The position numbers were made by a program, and so were the translations under genes. The notes below the pieces were generated by a model. The model made no database searches. It saw only the letters and a list, made by a program, of their open reading frames with translations, and was not told the origin of the DNA. Shown here piece by piece: positions 17,401-25,292 of a DNA stretch of 64,000 nt. Every line of letters begins with the position of its first letter. Position 1 is the stretch's first letter. Origin of the DNA: Actinoalloteichus hoggarensis. Lineage in GTDB: Bacteria; Actinomycetota; Actinomycetes; Mycobacteriales; Pseudonocardiaceae. The stretch covers positions 5,998,001-6,062,000 of the forward strand of contig NZ_CP022521.1 of the NCBI RefSeq assembly GCF_002234535.1. The letters are read 5' to 3'.

Positions 17401-18744
17401 GACGCCGACAACCGACAGGACGACGCGGACTACGGTCGGTCGGTCGCCGACTACGCGGACCCGAGCGACGGCTACGACCGCCGCAGACAGCCGGAGCCCG
17501 AGCAGCCTCGGCAGGAGGAGCCCGAGTACGGGCGCAGGGCCGCCGCGGAATTCGCCCAGTCCACCGTGATCGACCACCGCAGGCCCGCCGCCGAGTACGC
17601 CCGGCAGGGGACGGCCGACTACGCCCAGCAGGCCGGAATGGAGTACGCGGGAACGCGGGACTCCGCCGACCACGGCTACGACACACGGCAGATGAACGCC
17701 GTCGAGATCGACGCGGAACTCGACGACGACCGGCCCGCTCAGCGGAGCGCGGGCACGCGGGACGACTACCAGCCCGCCGCCTACCAGGACGCGCCGTATC
17801 ACCAGGACACGTACCAGGACGCCCAGTACCAGTCGGGCGGCTACGACCACGGTTCGTACGAGCGGGACTCCTATGGGGGCGACGATCACCACGACGGCGT
17901 GATCGGCTCGGACGGCGCCGCGATCCCGGACGTGCATGATCGGCGATTCGATCCGGATGGCAGGCACGACTCCTACCTGGACGAACGGCCGCACGGCGAC
18001 CAGTACCAGGACGACCAGTACCAGGACGAAGACCGGTACCAGGACGACCGGTACCAGGACGGCGGCCGGTACCAGCACGACCAGTACCAGGACGAACGAG
18101 ACGCGGGTGTGCGGCCCGACGTCGCCGCGGAGCTCGACGCAGGCCTGCCGCCGCTGCAAGCCGGCCGACGTGGTGCGGTCGACCCCGAGCCGAGGCAGCC
18201 GAACGGCTTCGACGCGAGGTCGGCCGAGGAGCACGAGCCGAGGCAGGGCGGCAGGCGAGCGTCCGCCCCCGAACCCGGTGGGCCGGAGGACTACGAGGTG
18301 GGCGCCGACCTCGGCACGTCGCCTCGACGACAGGCCTCGGCCGACCAGCCCGTACCGGCGGCCCGGCCCGCACAGTCCGCGGAGCAGCAGAGCATGGTCC
18401 GTCCGCTGCCCGGCGAACCGCCGTTGACCCTCTTCCGCGAGCGCAGGCTGCTGATGCTCCAGGCGGGGACCGAGGTCGACCGCTTCGGCGATCCGAACGG
18501 CAACGTGACCTATGCCGCGGGAACGCCGTACAGCAGGCGATCGCTGCCGCCGCAGTGGATCAAGCGCGGCTATCACACCTATCGGCTGCTCCGGCCGTTG
18601 CAGGTGCTCACCGGCATCGCGGTGCCGTGGTTCGAACAGCCTGGCGGCGGCGTCTCCTACGTGCTGCCCCGATCGATCACCGACCTGATCGAGGACGGCG
18701 CCCTAGCGGAGATGACCGATGTGGAGCCGCCCGGTGTGGAGTGA
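14440..18744 (+). CDS. Large multidomain protein with C-terminal TNT (NAD+ glycohydrolase) domain
   Basis: A 1434-residue, acidic, Tyr/Asp/Glu/Gln-rich protein. Residues about 1-140 match the YezG-like neighbour. Two further folded islands are at about 278-394 (PLINRPSVDPGEREKLVGYLRTAP ... GFWIWPAAVGYHLARHG) and 686-762 (LRERLADLGVDESAYRIGG ... WSVFWSEHGERYDEISF). Between them are long disordered stretches with tandem Tyr repeats such as YPEERGY, YPTEQDY and YQDDQYQDE. The last 110 residues form a TNT domain as in M. tuberculosis CpnT: GTEVDRFGDPNGNVTYAAGTPY, RRSLPP, YHTYRLL, VPWFEQPGGGVSYVLP; the Gln in EQPGGG matches an essential TNT Gln. No signal peptide is seen. ATG 14440 has GAGAGGA upstream; GTG 14374 is less likely. 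Likely an NAD+-depleting toxin. Confidence 0.8.
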   Translation: MSRPTANSPEDQAVLARDIGMALLQAAPPGWQQIRVEYRAMGGFTDSVGKVISEDGSSSPWEPPADCGPLFERLRQNMYDPEKGTWLSALYVVERPSNYRIDVNLDKQVPWEPPLPPTAFEEELSRYPRPEKRIPPWFWHAMGRPERQPADFDRGEGGFPEDQFATPSRPDPSIRRQGHDDEAHTDYLPEMPSDGPVPGHGGAGANGAEFDRATGEDADFHPDRFDGAGQESYPAQQYSPEFDGDFPPQPESYLDENDYDYTDDDDVDQQAAPDFQLARVFDGTREDGRPLINRPSVDPGEREKLVGYLRTAPVVLSSQGLAADPFVSEGRPSVPISWHTDGFWIWPAAVGYHLARHGVPPMPELVEHIRAQEFRLPGVHQETRDAATDLLYQVLPDPRGERQNGTAVQASAAVPQPDVEDPYDSLASDVTGVLPAAVDLDDEPGRASTDVEASARQGRAGCPPSQDHVHEDLGVVDDRQAYSDGYYDEGYREQPGYQEEAGYPEEPGYQDGPGYQDTSAEEGRFGTAIGDAAGVREADVRDPHDGRGLRPGRTAADDLGQHGETGYAAEQDHPVERGYPEAQGYPEERGYAAGRGYPTEQDYPDERGLSGESDYSADQGYAGERGYSDDHDRYSDDHVDGRPGPAGDPAVEDHDGRPNASSRYADYPDEGRLGRDDIAEATEEVDQASLEQLRERLADLGVDESAYRIGGTEDDVWCLLREGRNWSVFWSEHGERYDEISFDQSNQACAYLLGALLMMHPSDAAYSPAPEEQPASRSREDRAFAEAEYAEPDYTGSDRPEPHYVGSDHSGSDYAGSDYTGPDYTQPDYADDIIADASSAEQTTGYREPAPAAEAPIIRPPRAMDDEEVADLFRNGGLVLPPSRPYADDHENDAYPAQAAYESPGAEAEPEYDQRQATDYAESAAGDHHARSAGYEPEQPAQTRAPSRPGGRRRAAERPAEHEPYEQRPASEANRPVYRDEPEHDGQDADNRQDDADYGRSVADYADPSDGYDRRRQPEPEQPRQEEPEYGRRAAAEFAQSTVIDHRRPAAEYARQGTADYAQQAGMEYAGTRDSADHGYDTRQMNAVEIDAELDDDRPAQRSAGTRDDYQPAAYQDAPYHQDTYQDAQYQSGGYDHGSYERDSYGGDDHHDGVIGSDGAAIPDVHDRRFDPDGRHDSYLDERPHGDQYQDDQYQDEDRYQDDRYQDGGRYQHDQYQDERDAGVRPDVAAELDAGLPPLQAGRRGAVDPEPRQPNGFDARSAEEHEPRQGGRRASAPEPGGPEDYEVGADLGTSPRRQASADQPVPAARPAQSAEQQSMVRPLPGEPPLTLFRERRLLMLQAGTEVDRFGDPNGNVTYAAGTPYSRRSLPPQWIKRGYHTYRLLRPLQVLTGIAVPWFEQPGGGVSYVLPRSITDLIEDGALAEMTDVEPPGVE
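15900..16345. repeat. Degenerate Tyr-rich coding repeats in the TNT gene
   Basis: Repeated short units encode variants of GY-P-E-E-x-GY (for example QPGYQEEAGYPEEPGYQDGPGYQ and YPEAQGYPEERGYAAGRGY). A second block at about 17,995-18,095 encodes DQYQDD/RYQDD units. These are imperfect 15-24 bp repeats likely to lie in disordered linkers. Confidence 0.75.
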
Positions 18745-18751
18745 CGACGGG

Positions 18752-19357
18752 TCAGTCGTCGATGACGAGCCCGTGCGCGGCGGAGAAGGCCATCGCCAAT
18801 GCCAGATCCGCCCGCGCACCCCACAGCTTCACCTGGCGAAACGACTTGGCGTCGATCCGGGCACCCCGAAGATCGGCCTCTTCGAGGTTCGCCTCCGTGA
18901 GCCGTGCCCCGGTGAGGTCGGCCTCGCGCAGGTCGGCACGACGTAGATCGGCTTCGAACAGATCGACCTCCCGCATCCGCAGGCCGGACAGGTCCAGCCC
19001 CCGCAGGTCGGCCGCAGGCAGGGCGACCAGGGTGAGATCGGTCTCTCGGATGGTCGACGGTCGAAGTCTGGCCTGCCGAAAACGCGAGCCGATCAGCGTG
19101 CAGCCGTCGATCACCGCGCTCGCGAGCACGGTGCGCTCGAAGGTGCAGTTGCGGAAGGCGGTGGCGGTGTGCCGGGAGCCGCTGAGGTCGGCTCCGGTGA
19201 AGTCGCAGTCGGTGAACGTGACATTGTGCGTCCGCATGCCTGCGAGGTCGGCGTCGGTGAAGTCGCAGCCGTGCAGGCTCCGTCCCCGCCAGTCGGCACG
19301 GGCCAGCACCGCGTCACTGAAATCCTCGCCGACCATCTCGTCCTGGGTGTCCACCAC
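18752..19357 (-). CDS. Pentapeptide-repeat protein
   Basis: A 201-residue protein made almost entirely of A(D/N)Lxx-type pentapeptides: FSDAVLARADWRGRSL, CDFTDADLAG, CDFTGADLSG, VDLFEADLRRADLREADLTGARL and TEANLEEADLRGARI. Such repeats build a right-handed quadrilateral beta helix; some relatives (MfpA, Qnr) mimic DNA and protect gyrase, but many have unknown roles and there is nothing here to tell. The last 25 residues (LWGARADLALAMAF-x-x-AHGLVIDD) are non-repeat. Two adjacent GTG codons form the start. The gene converges on the TNT gene with 7 bases between stops. Confidence 0.88.
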   Translation of the reverse strand: MVDTQDEMVGEDFSDAVLARADWRGRSLHGCDFTDADLAGMRTHNVTFTDCDFTGADLSGSRHTATAFRNCTFERTVLASAVIDGCTLIGSRFRQARLRPSTIRETDLTLVALPAADLRGLDLSGLRMREVDLFEADLRRADLREADLTGARLTEANLEEADLRGARIDAKSFRQVKLWGARADLALAMAFSAAHGLVIDD

Positions 19358-19440
19358 GGCACCCTAGCCGGCGTCTCCGACGGAACGCGGGACCCGTCGC
19401 CGCCTGCCTCCGGACCGCGGCGGGGCTGACGAGCCTGGGT

Positions 19441-19480
19441 CCGGCGGCTGGGGTTGGCGGCCGGCGACTGGGGTTGGTCG
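19441..19480. repeat. Direct 20-bp G-rich repeat, two copies
   Basis: CCGGCGGCTGGGGTTGGCGG and CCGGCGACTGGGGTTGGTCG follow each other directly with 3 mismatches. Confidence 0.8.
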
Positions 19481-19552
19481 TTGCCGGCTGACGGTTGCCG
19501 ACTGGTGGGTGGCGGGTGGTGGGTGTGGTTGACGGCCGGCGGTGGCCGGTTC

Positions 19553-19624
19553 GCGCGCCCCCTCGCCGTCGCGCGCCCCCTCGCCGTCGCGCGCCCCCTC
19601 GCCGTCGCGCGCCCCCTCGCCGTC
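19553..19624. repeat. Perfect 18-bp tandem repeat, four copies
   Basis: GCGCGCCCCCTCGCCGTC occurs four times without a mismatch. It lies outside any gene I accept, about 210 bases past the dnaE2 stop codon. Its period matches the 18-bp repeat inside dnaE2, though the sequences differ. Confidence 0.92.
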
Positions 19625-19836
19625 GGGAGGCTCCTCGATGTCGGGCCGTCTCGAGTCGCGGTGTCGCCTTCGACGCCCGTCGTCGGTGACCACCGAGCTC
19701 CCGAGGCGATGGTGATCGACGGCTGCGATGACACCCGAGACCGCATCCCGTCCGCGACCGGGTCGCCGCGGCTGCCGATGAGCGGGCACCGGCATCCCTC
19801 CTGAGGGAGGGGCGTGACGATCTGCCCGAACCGACG

Positions 19837-22800
19837 TCATCGGAAGTCCCGTGATCGCCCGGCGATCCGCATCGGCAGATGGGTCAGGCGATCGGCCTGG
19901 AGGGTCACCACCGTGCCGTACCGCTCCACGACCCCCCGCACCAGCAACGCCGGGCTGTTCCGAGCCACTCGCCGGTATCGCGCCCACAGCGTCGGGGTGC
20001 AGACCACGTTGATCATGCCGGTCTCGTCCTCGATGTTCAGGAAGGTCACTCCGCCTGCGGTCGAGGGCCGCTGCCGGTGAGTCACCGCACCCCCGATCAG
20101 GACCCGGCGCCCGGCCTCGACGGTCTTGAGCGCCTCGGCGGGCAGCGCACCCAGCTCATTCAGTCGATCCCGGACGAACTCGGTCGGATAGCTGTCCGGC
20201 GAGACCCCGGTGGCCCAGACGTCGGCGGCGGCCGTCTCGACCTCGTCCATGCCAGGCAGCGTCGGCGGCTGTCCCGCGGTGGAGAGGCCGGGCAGCCGGT
20301 CCGCCGTCTCGCCCGCGACCGCGCCTGCGGTCCACAGCGCCGCACGTCGGCTCATGCCGAAGCACTCGAAGGCGCCCGCCGTGGCCAACGCCTCCAGCTG
20401 GGTGACGGTGAGCCGCCGACGACGCGCCAGGTCGGCCATGTCGACGTAGGGCCCGTTCGCGGCCCGCTCCGCGCAGATCGACTCGGCGAGTTCCGTGCCG
20501 ATGGTGCGAATCTCACCGAGCCCGAGCCGCACTGCCGCGGCGGCGGCCGGCTCGGGCTCAGCCGTCGACCCCGTCGCCGGCGGGCAGGCGGAACGACTCG
20601 GGCCGCCAGAATCGCTCGGGCCGCCAGAATCGCTCGGGCCGCCAGAATCGCTCGGGCCGCCAGAGCTGCTCGGTGCGGCAGAAGCGACGCGGTCGGGCAC
20701 CTCCTGTTCCAGGGTGGCGTGCGGCAGGCTCGCGTTGATGTCCGGCCGCAGCACTCGGACACCGTGCCGCCGCGCATCGGCGATCAACGACTGCGGCGAG
20801 TAGAAGCCCATCGGCTGCGCACGCAGCAACGCGGCGCAGAAGGCGGCCGGGTAGTACAGCTTGAACCAGGCGCTGGCGAAGACGAGCAACGCGAAGCTCA
20901 GCGCGTGACTCTCCGGGAAGCCGAAGTCCGCGAAGGCCAACAGCCTGCGATAGATCTTCTCCGCCAGCTCGCCGGTGATGCCGTTCGCCCGCATCCCGTC
21001 GAACAGTCGCCTGCGCAACCGCTCCATCCGGCTGCTCGACCGTTTGGAGCTCATGGCTCGCCGCAGCTCGTCGGCCTCCGAGGCGGAGAAGTCCGCCACG
21101 TCCGCCGCGAGCTGCATCATCTGCTCCTGGAACAACGGCACGCCCAGCGTGCGCTGCAACGCGGGCTTCAGCCGAGGGTGCTCGTAATCCCACTCCTCCA
21201 GCCCGTTCCGTCGCCGGATGTACGGATGCACCGACCCGCCCTGGATCGGCCCCGGCCGGATCAGGGCCACCTGGACGACCAGGTCGTAGAACTCCCGAGG
21301 CCGCAGCCGGGGCGAGGTCGACATCTGTGCGCGACTCTCGACCTGGAAGACCCCGACCGTGTCGGCGCGACGCACCATCTCGTAGACCCGATCATCGCTC
21401 AGGTCCAGACCACCGAGGTCGACCTTCCTCCCGTGATGCTCGGCGACCAGGTCGATCATGTAGTGCAGCGCGGACAGCATGCCGAGCCCCAACAGGTCGA
21501 ACTTGACCAGATTGATCGAGGCGCAGTCGTCCTTGTCCCATTGCAGCACCGACCGGCCAGGCATCCGCCCCCACTCCACCGGGCAGATCTCGCTCACCGG
21601 CCGATCGCAGATCACCATCCCGCCGGAGTGGATGCCGAGGTGGCGGGGGAAGCCCTCCAACTGGGCCGCCAGCTCCAGCACCGGCCCGGGGATGTCGGTG
21701 TCGTCGGCGGTGCCGTTCAACGGCCCCCAACGTTCGATCTGGCTGCTCCAGGCATCCTGCTGTCCCGGCGAGAATCCCAGCGCCCTGGCGACGTCGCGTA
21801 CGGCGGAGCGGGCCCGATAGGTGATCACGTTGGCCACCTGCGCCGAATGGTCTCGCCCGTACCGTCGGTAGACGTACTGGATCACCTCCTCTCGTCGGTC
21901 CGACTCGATGTCGAGGTCGATGTCGGGCGGCCCGTCCCGCTCCGGCGCCAGGAATCGTTCGAACAGCAGCCCGAATCGGACGGCGTCGACGTTGGTCACG
22001 CCGAGGGCGAAGCACACCGCCGAGTTCGCCGCCGAGCCCCGCCCCTGACAGAGGATGTTCTCGCGCACGCAGAACCGCACGATGTCGTGGACCACCAGGA
22101 AGTAGCCGGGAAACCCGAGTTCGGTGATCACCGTCAGCTCGTGCTCGATCTGGCGCAGGGCGGCGGGCAGGTGCTCCGCGCTGTGCCTGCCCGCCGCGCC
22201 CCGCAGGGTCAGCTCGCGCAGATAGCTTGCCTCGGTGTGCCCGTCGGGGACGTCGAAGGGCGGCAGTTCCGGCGCGACCAGCCGCAGGTCGAAGGCGCAC
22301 TCCTCACCCAGTCGGGCCGCCGCCGCCACCGCCGCCGGATACCTGCCGAATCTGGCCGCCATCTCGCGGCCGGATCGCAGGTGCGCGGACCCCGAGGCGG
22401 GCAGCATGCCGTCCATCTCGTCCAGGCTGCGCCGGGCCCGCACCGAGGCGATCGCCGTGGCGAGTCGATGGCGAGAGGGGGTCGCATAGTGCACCGCATT
22501 GGTCGCCACCACCGTCAGGCCGAACTGCTCGGCCAGCGCGGCGAGCGCGTCGTTGATCTCGCTGTCGGCGGGCAGACCGTGGTCGACGAGTTCCACCACC
22601 ACGTTCGCCGCGCCGAACAGACCGATCAGCCGATCGAGCTCCGCCGCCGCCTGTTCCGGGCCGCCCTCGGCCAGCGCCCGGCGCACCGCCCCCTTGCGGC
22701 AGCCGGTCAACACCACCCAGTGGCCGTTCGCATGCTCGGCCAGCCGCTCCAGCCGATAGACCGGCCGTCCCTTCTCACCGCCCGCCAGCTGCGCCTCGCT

Positions 22801-23334
22801 GATCGCCCGGCACAACCGGTGATAGCCCGCCGGATCGCGGGCCAGCACCAGCAGATGGGTGCCCTCCGGGTCGGCCGCCCCGTTCTGCGGTCCGGTGAGT
22901 CCCAGACTCAGCTCGGCGCCGAAGACCGTCCGCACCCCGTGTTCGGCGGCGGCCTCGGCGAACCGCACCACGCCGTACATGCCGTCGTGATCGGTGAGCG
23001 CCAGCACTCCCACCCCGAGCCTGGCGGCCTCCGCCACCAGTTCCTCCGGGTGGGCGGCGCCGTCGAGGAAGCTGAAGTTGGAGTGACAGTGCAGCTCCGC
23101 GTAGGGTACCACGGCGGGCTCGGTCGACTCGGGTGGATCGGCGGGCCCGAGCCCGTCTCGCGCGGCGCGGGAATCGTGGTGCTCCTCGATGACGGCGGTC
23201 AGCAGACTGTCGCGAGTCCGTCTCCGTCGCCTGCTCCAGGGCGGCTGCTCCGCCGCGGGCGCCGCCTCCCGTGTGTCGCCGGTGAGCCTGCGCTCCAGCT
23301 CCGACCAGGGGACCGGCGGATTGTTCCAGCCCAT
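19837..23334 (-). CDS. dnaE2: Error-prone DNA polymerase III alpha subunit
   Basis: A 1165-residue C-family polymerase of the DnaE2/ImuC type, the catalytic subunit of damage-induced mutagenic translesion synthesis with ImuA' and ImuB. Seen: N-terminal PHP domain (AELHCHSNFSFLDGA, ALTDHDGMYG), the palm PDIDLDIESDRREEVIQYVYRRYGR with catalytic aspartates, HLGIHSGGMVI, VVQVALIRPGPIQGGSVHPYIRR, GVPLFQEQMMQLA, FPESHALSFALLVF, and a C-terminal OB fold (VLIGGAVTHRQRP, FLNIEDETGMINVV). Residues about 889-915 contain an inserted Ser/Gly repeat (SGGPSD units) absent from typical relatives. Start ATG 23334 (GWNNPP-x-PW is the family start) lies 2 nt from the imuB stop. SOS regulation is inferred from the LexA box before imuA'. 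Confidence 0.95.
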   Translation of the reverse strand: MGWNNPPVPWSELERRLTGDTREAAPAAEQPPWSRRRRRTRDSLLTAVIEEHHDSRAARDGLGPADPPESTEPAVVPYAELHCHSNFSFLDGAAHPEELVAEAARLGVGVLALTDHDGMYGVVRFAEAAAEHGVRTVFGAELSLGLTGPQNGAADPEGTHLLVLARDPAGYHRLCRAISEAQLAGGEKGRPVYRLERLAEHANGHWVVLTGCRKGAVRRALAEGGPEQAAAELDRLIGLFGAANVVVELVDHGLPADSEINDALAALAEQFGLTVVATNAVHYATPSRHRLATAIASVRARRSLDEMDGMLPASGSAHLRSGREMAARFGRYPAAVAAAARLGEECAFDLRLVAPELPPFDVPDGHTEASYLRELTLRGAAGRHSAEHLPAALRQIEHELTVITELGFPGYFLVVHDIVRFCVRENILCQGRGSAANSAVCFALGVTNVDAVRFGLLFERFLAPERDGPPDIDLDIESDRREEVIQYVYRRYGRDHSAQVANVITYRARSAVRDVARALGFSPGQQDAWSSQIERWGPLNGTADDTDIPGPVLELAAQLEGFPRHLGIHSGGMVICDRPVSEICPVEWGRMPGRSVLQWDKDDCASINLVKFDLLGLGMLSALHYMIDLVAEHHGRKVDLGGLDLSDDRVYEMVRRADTVGVFQVESRAQMSTSPRLRPREFYDLVVQVALIRPGPIQGGSVHPYIRRRNGLEEWDYEHPRLKPALQRTLGVPLFQEQMMQLAADVADFSASEADELRRAMSSKRSSSRMERLRRRLFDGMRANGITGELAEKIYRRLLAFADFGFPESHALSFALLVFASAWFKLYYPAAFCAALLRAQPMGFYSPQSLIADARRHGVRVLRPDINASLPHATLEQEVPDRVASAAPSSSGGPSDSGGPSDSGGPSDSGGPSRSACPPATGSTAEPEPAAAAAVRLGLGEIRTIGTELAESICAERAANGPYVDMADLARRRRLTVTQLEALATAGAFECFGMSRRAALWTAGAVAGETADRLPGLSTAGQPPTLPGMDEVETAAADVWATGVSPDSYPTEFVRDRLNELGALPAEALKTVEAGRRVLIGGAVTHRQRPSTAGGVTFLNIEDETGMINVVCTPTLWARYRRVARNSPALLVRGVVERYGTVVTLQADRLTHLPMRIAGRSRDFR
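20597..20668. repeat. 18-bp tandem repeat within dnaE2
   Basis: CTCGGGCCGCCAGAATCG occurs three times exactly and a fourth time with changes at the end. On the coding strand it gives repeated Ser-Asp-Ser-Gly-Gly-Pro units between the finger and OB regions of the polymerase, in frame. Confidence 0.92.
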
Positions 23335-23336
23335 GA

Positions 23337-25292
23337 TCAGTACCTCCCCTCGACGAACCAGCCGCCGTGCTCCCTGGCCAGCAGATAGGCGTCGCCGCCC
23401 GCATCGCCCCGACCGGCGTCGGTGATCACCTGAAGCCGTGCGACCCGGCGAGCGCCTGCCTCGGGTCGGCCGGGACTCACCGGCATGGAGGCGTCGTCGA
23501 AGGCCGTCGTCCACCATCGCTCCTCCACCGGCCACGGCCCGGCCCAGGCCAGCACCTCCATCGGCGGGCCGGCCCCGATGAGCAGGCGAGCAGGCGGCGC
23601 GGTCAGGACATAGCGGCCGCTGACGCCGACCGGTTCGCCCGCCGCGTCGAACAGCCGGGCCGACGTCGGCGGATCGGGCAGCCACGACGGCGACGGAGCA
23701 GGCAGCCTGCCCGGCCACGGCTGGGTCGGGTCGAGGCCGGGGGCGGGTTCATCTCCCCAGGGCACCAGCCGCACCTGTTCCCGAGGCCCCCGGCCGCCGC
23801 CGAGCACCGGAGTCAGCACCGAGTCGGGGCCGAGCAGCCCCTGCACCCTGACCAGCGCACGGCCCGCACGCTCCGCCGCCGTGCCCGCCCGGTCGCCCGC
23901 GCTGAACAGATCGAGCTGCAGGCGGCCCGCGCCCACCAGCTCCGCGGGCTCCAACCGCAGCATGACCAGCCCGGCCGTGGGACCGTCCTCGACGAGGTCG
24001 TCGCGCGCACCACTGCGGAGACCGGCTCGGAGACCCGCCCGGGCTCCGGGAACGTCCTCGGGGCCACGGCGACCGCCCGTACGACGCAGCCAGCCGTCGA
24101 GCTGCCAGCGAACCCGATCGGCGATGCCCGCCGAGGTGAGCGGCTCGGCACAGCGCCACAACCTGGTGAGCTCCTCGCCATGCTCGGTCCGAGCGACGAT
24201 GCCGAGGCGCGTACAGGCCAGACCGCGTTCGACGAGATCGGCATACAGTCGCTCGGCCAGTGTTCGCGCGGCGAAGGCAGCCGCGTCGACCCGCTCCACC
24301 GGCGGATCGAACTCCTGGGTGACCGAGGAGTCGACGGGCGCCCGGCGCATGGCGAGCGGGCGTTCCTCCACCCCCCTGGCCAGTCGATGCGCGAGGACCG
24401 CGTCGACCCCGAACCGGGAGGCCACCTCGGCGGCGGTCAGCGCGGCGAAGTCGCCCAGCGTGCGCAGCCCGAGCCTGCGCAGCAGATCCACCAGTCGCTC
24501 CCGTTCCTCGCGGCGATCCGCCGGGTCGATCAGCTCCCCGGCGGGGAGCGGCGCCAGGAAGTCAGGAGTGGCTCCGGGCGGGATCAGCTGCCCTCGGCGG
24601 GCGGCCAGCGTGGCGGCGAACAGTCCGTCGGCCACCCCGACCTGGCATTCCACACCCGCCCGAGCGGCGACGGCGTCGACGAGCTGCTCGGCGAGCGGCT
24701 CCTCGCCGCCGAAGTGGTCCGCCGACCGCGCGACGGGTATCGCGAGCACGCCGGGCCGCACGATCTCCACCGCGACGACCAGCTCCTCCACCGCCGAGGC
24801 GATCGGCTCGAACAGCCGGGCGTCCCGCGCCTCGTCGGCGGGCAGGACGACGAGTTCCGGACAGCGTGACTGCGCATCGCGCTTCCGGGCGCCTCGACGC
24901 ACACCGTCGGCACGGGCCGCCGTCGAGCAGGCGACCACTCGGTTGGCGGCGAGCACCGCCGCCGGTGTCTCCGGCGGCAGCCGCGCATCGACGCAGGCCG
25001 CCACCACCGGCCAGTCCGGACACCAGAGGACGAGCATGCGCAGCGGTGTGGCGGCGGCAGGCCCGGTGGGCTGCGCGGTGGACGGCGCGGTGAGCTGTCT
25101 GGTGGACGGCTCGACCCCGGAGGCCGCCGCGACGTCAGGCGCCGACCCGGCCTCCCGACCAGCCGCAGGATCGGCCGCGGGGCTCACGACGGACAGCGGC
25201 CTCGAAGCCGGGGGCCCCGCCGAGGACCGATCGTCGAGCGCGGCCCCCGGCGGGAGCACGACCGGCGTGGGGGTCTCGGGTGCGTCCGGCAT
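23337..25292 (-). CDS. imuB: ImuB-like Y-family polymerase homologue
   Basis: A 651-residue protein related to Y-family polymerases but lacking their catalytic acidic residues, as in ImuB, which serves as the bridge between ImuA', the beta clamp and DnaE2. The polymerase-like part starts about residue 85 (RMLVLWCPDWPVVAACVDARLP), with PAAVLAANRVVACS, ARADGVRRGARKRDAQSRCPELVVL, the helix-hairpin-helix LGLRTLGDFAALTAAEVASRFG and a little-finger-like DSSVTQEFDPPVERV. The first 84 residues are a Pro/Ala/Ser-rich tail; the ATG at 25292 has AGGAGGA upstream, so this extension is probably real. Ends 2 nt before dnaE2. Confidence 0.9.
   Translation of the reverse strand: MPDAPETPTPVVLPPGAALDDRSSAGPPASRPLSVVSPAADPAAGREAGSAPDVAAASGVEPSTRQLTAPSTAQPTGPAAATPLRMLVLWCPDWPVVAACVDARLPPETPAAVLAANRVVACSTAARADGVRRGARKRDAQSRCPELVVLPADEARDARLFEPIASAVEELVVAVEIVRPGVLAIPVARSADHFGGEEPLAEQLVDAVAARAGVECQVGVADGLFAATLAARRGQLIPPGATPDFLAPLPAGELIDPADRREERERLVDLLRRLGLRTLGDFAALTAAEVASRFGVDAVLAHRLARGVEERPLAMRRAPVDSSVTQEFDPPVERVDAAAFAARTLAERLYADLVERGLACTRLGIVARTEHGEELTRLWRCAEPLTSAGIADRVRWQLDGWLRRTGGRRGPEDVPGARAGLRAGLRSGARDDLVEDGPTAGLVMLRLEPAELVGAGRLQLDLFSAGDRAGTAAERAGRALVRVQGLLGPDSVLTPVLGGGRGPREQVRLVPWGDEPAPGLDPTQPWPGRLPAPSPSWLPDPPTSARLFDAAGEPVGVSGRYVLTAPPARLLIGAGPPMEVLAWAGPWPVEERWWTTAFDDASMPVSPGRPEAGARRVARLQVITDAGRGDAGGDAYLLAREHGGWFVEGRY

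Larger units (their letters stand above)
19358..19836. other. Intergenic, G-rich and repeat-rich
   Basis: No gene is recognised between the pentapeptide-repeat gene and the end of dnaE2. The stretch 19430-19550 is strongly G-rich on the plus strand with many GGGG, GGTGG and GGCGG runs, and is followed by an 18-bp tandem repeat. It may work as a terminator region or form G-quadruplex structure. Confidence 0.6.

Noticed and set aside
15154-18576. 1140-residue open frame on the minus strand opposite the TNT gene
   Set aside because: It is a Val/Arg/Leu-rich mirror of the Tyr/Asp repeat coding (TAC/GAC read backwards gives GTA/GTC) with no motif, no ribosome binding site and no homology pattern.
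18745-18780. Hairpin GACGAC-GTCGTC between the convergent TNT and pentapeptide genes as a terminator
   Set aside because: Only about 6 bp of stem and mostly inside the pentapeptide coding region; too weak to call.
19553-19624. Possible CRISPR array from four identical 18-bp units
   Set aside because: Units are directly adjacent without spacers, so this is a simple tandem repeat.
19879-23388. 1169-residue plus-strand frame opposite dnaE2
   Set aside because: Frame is kept open by high GC content. It is His/Arg/Gly/Gln-rich without domains, whereas the minus strand has full polymerase motifs.
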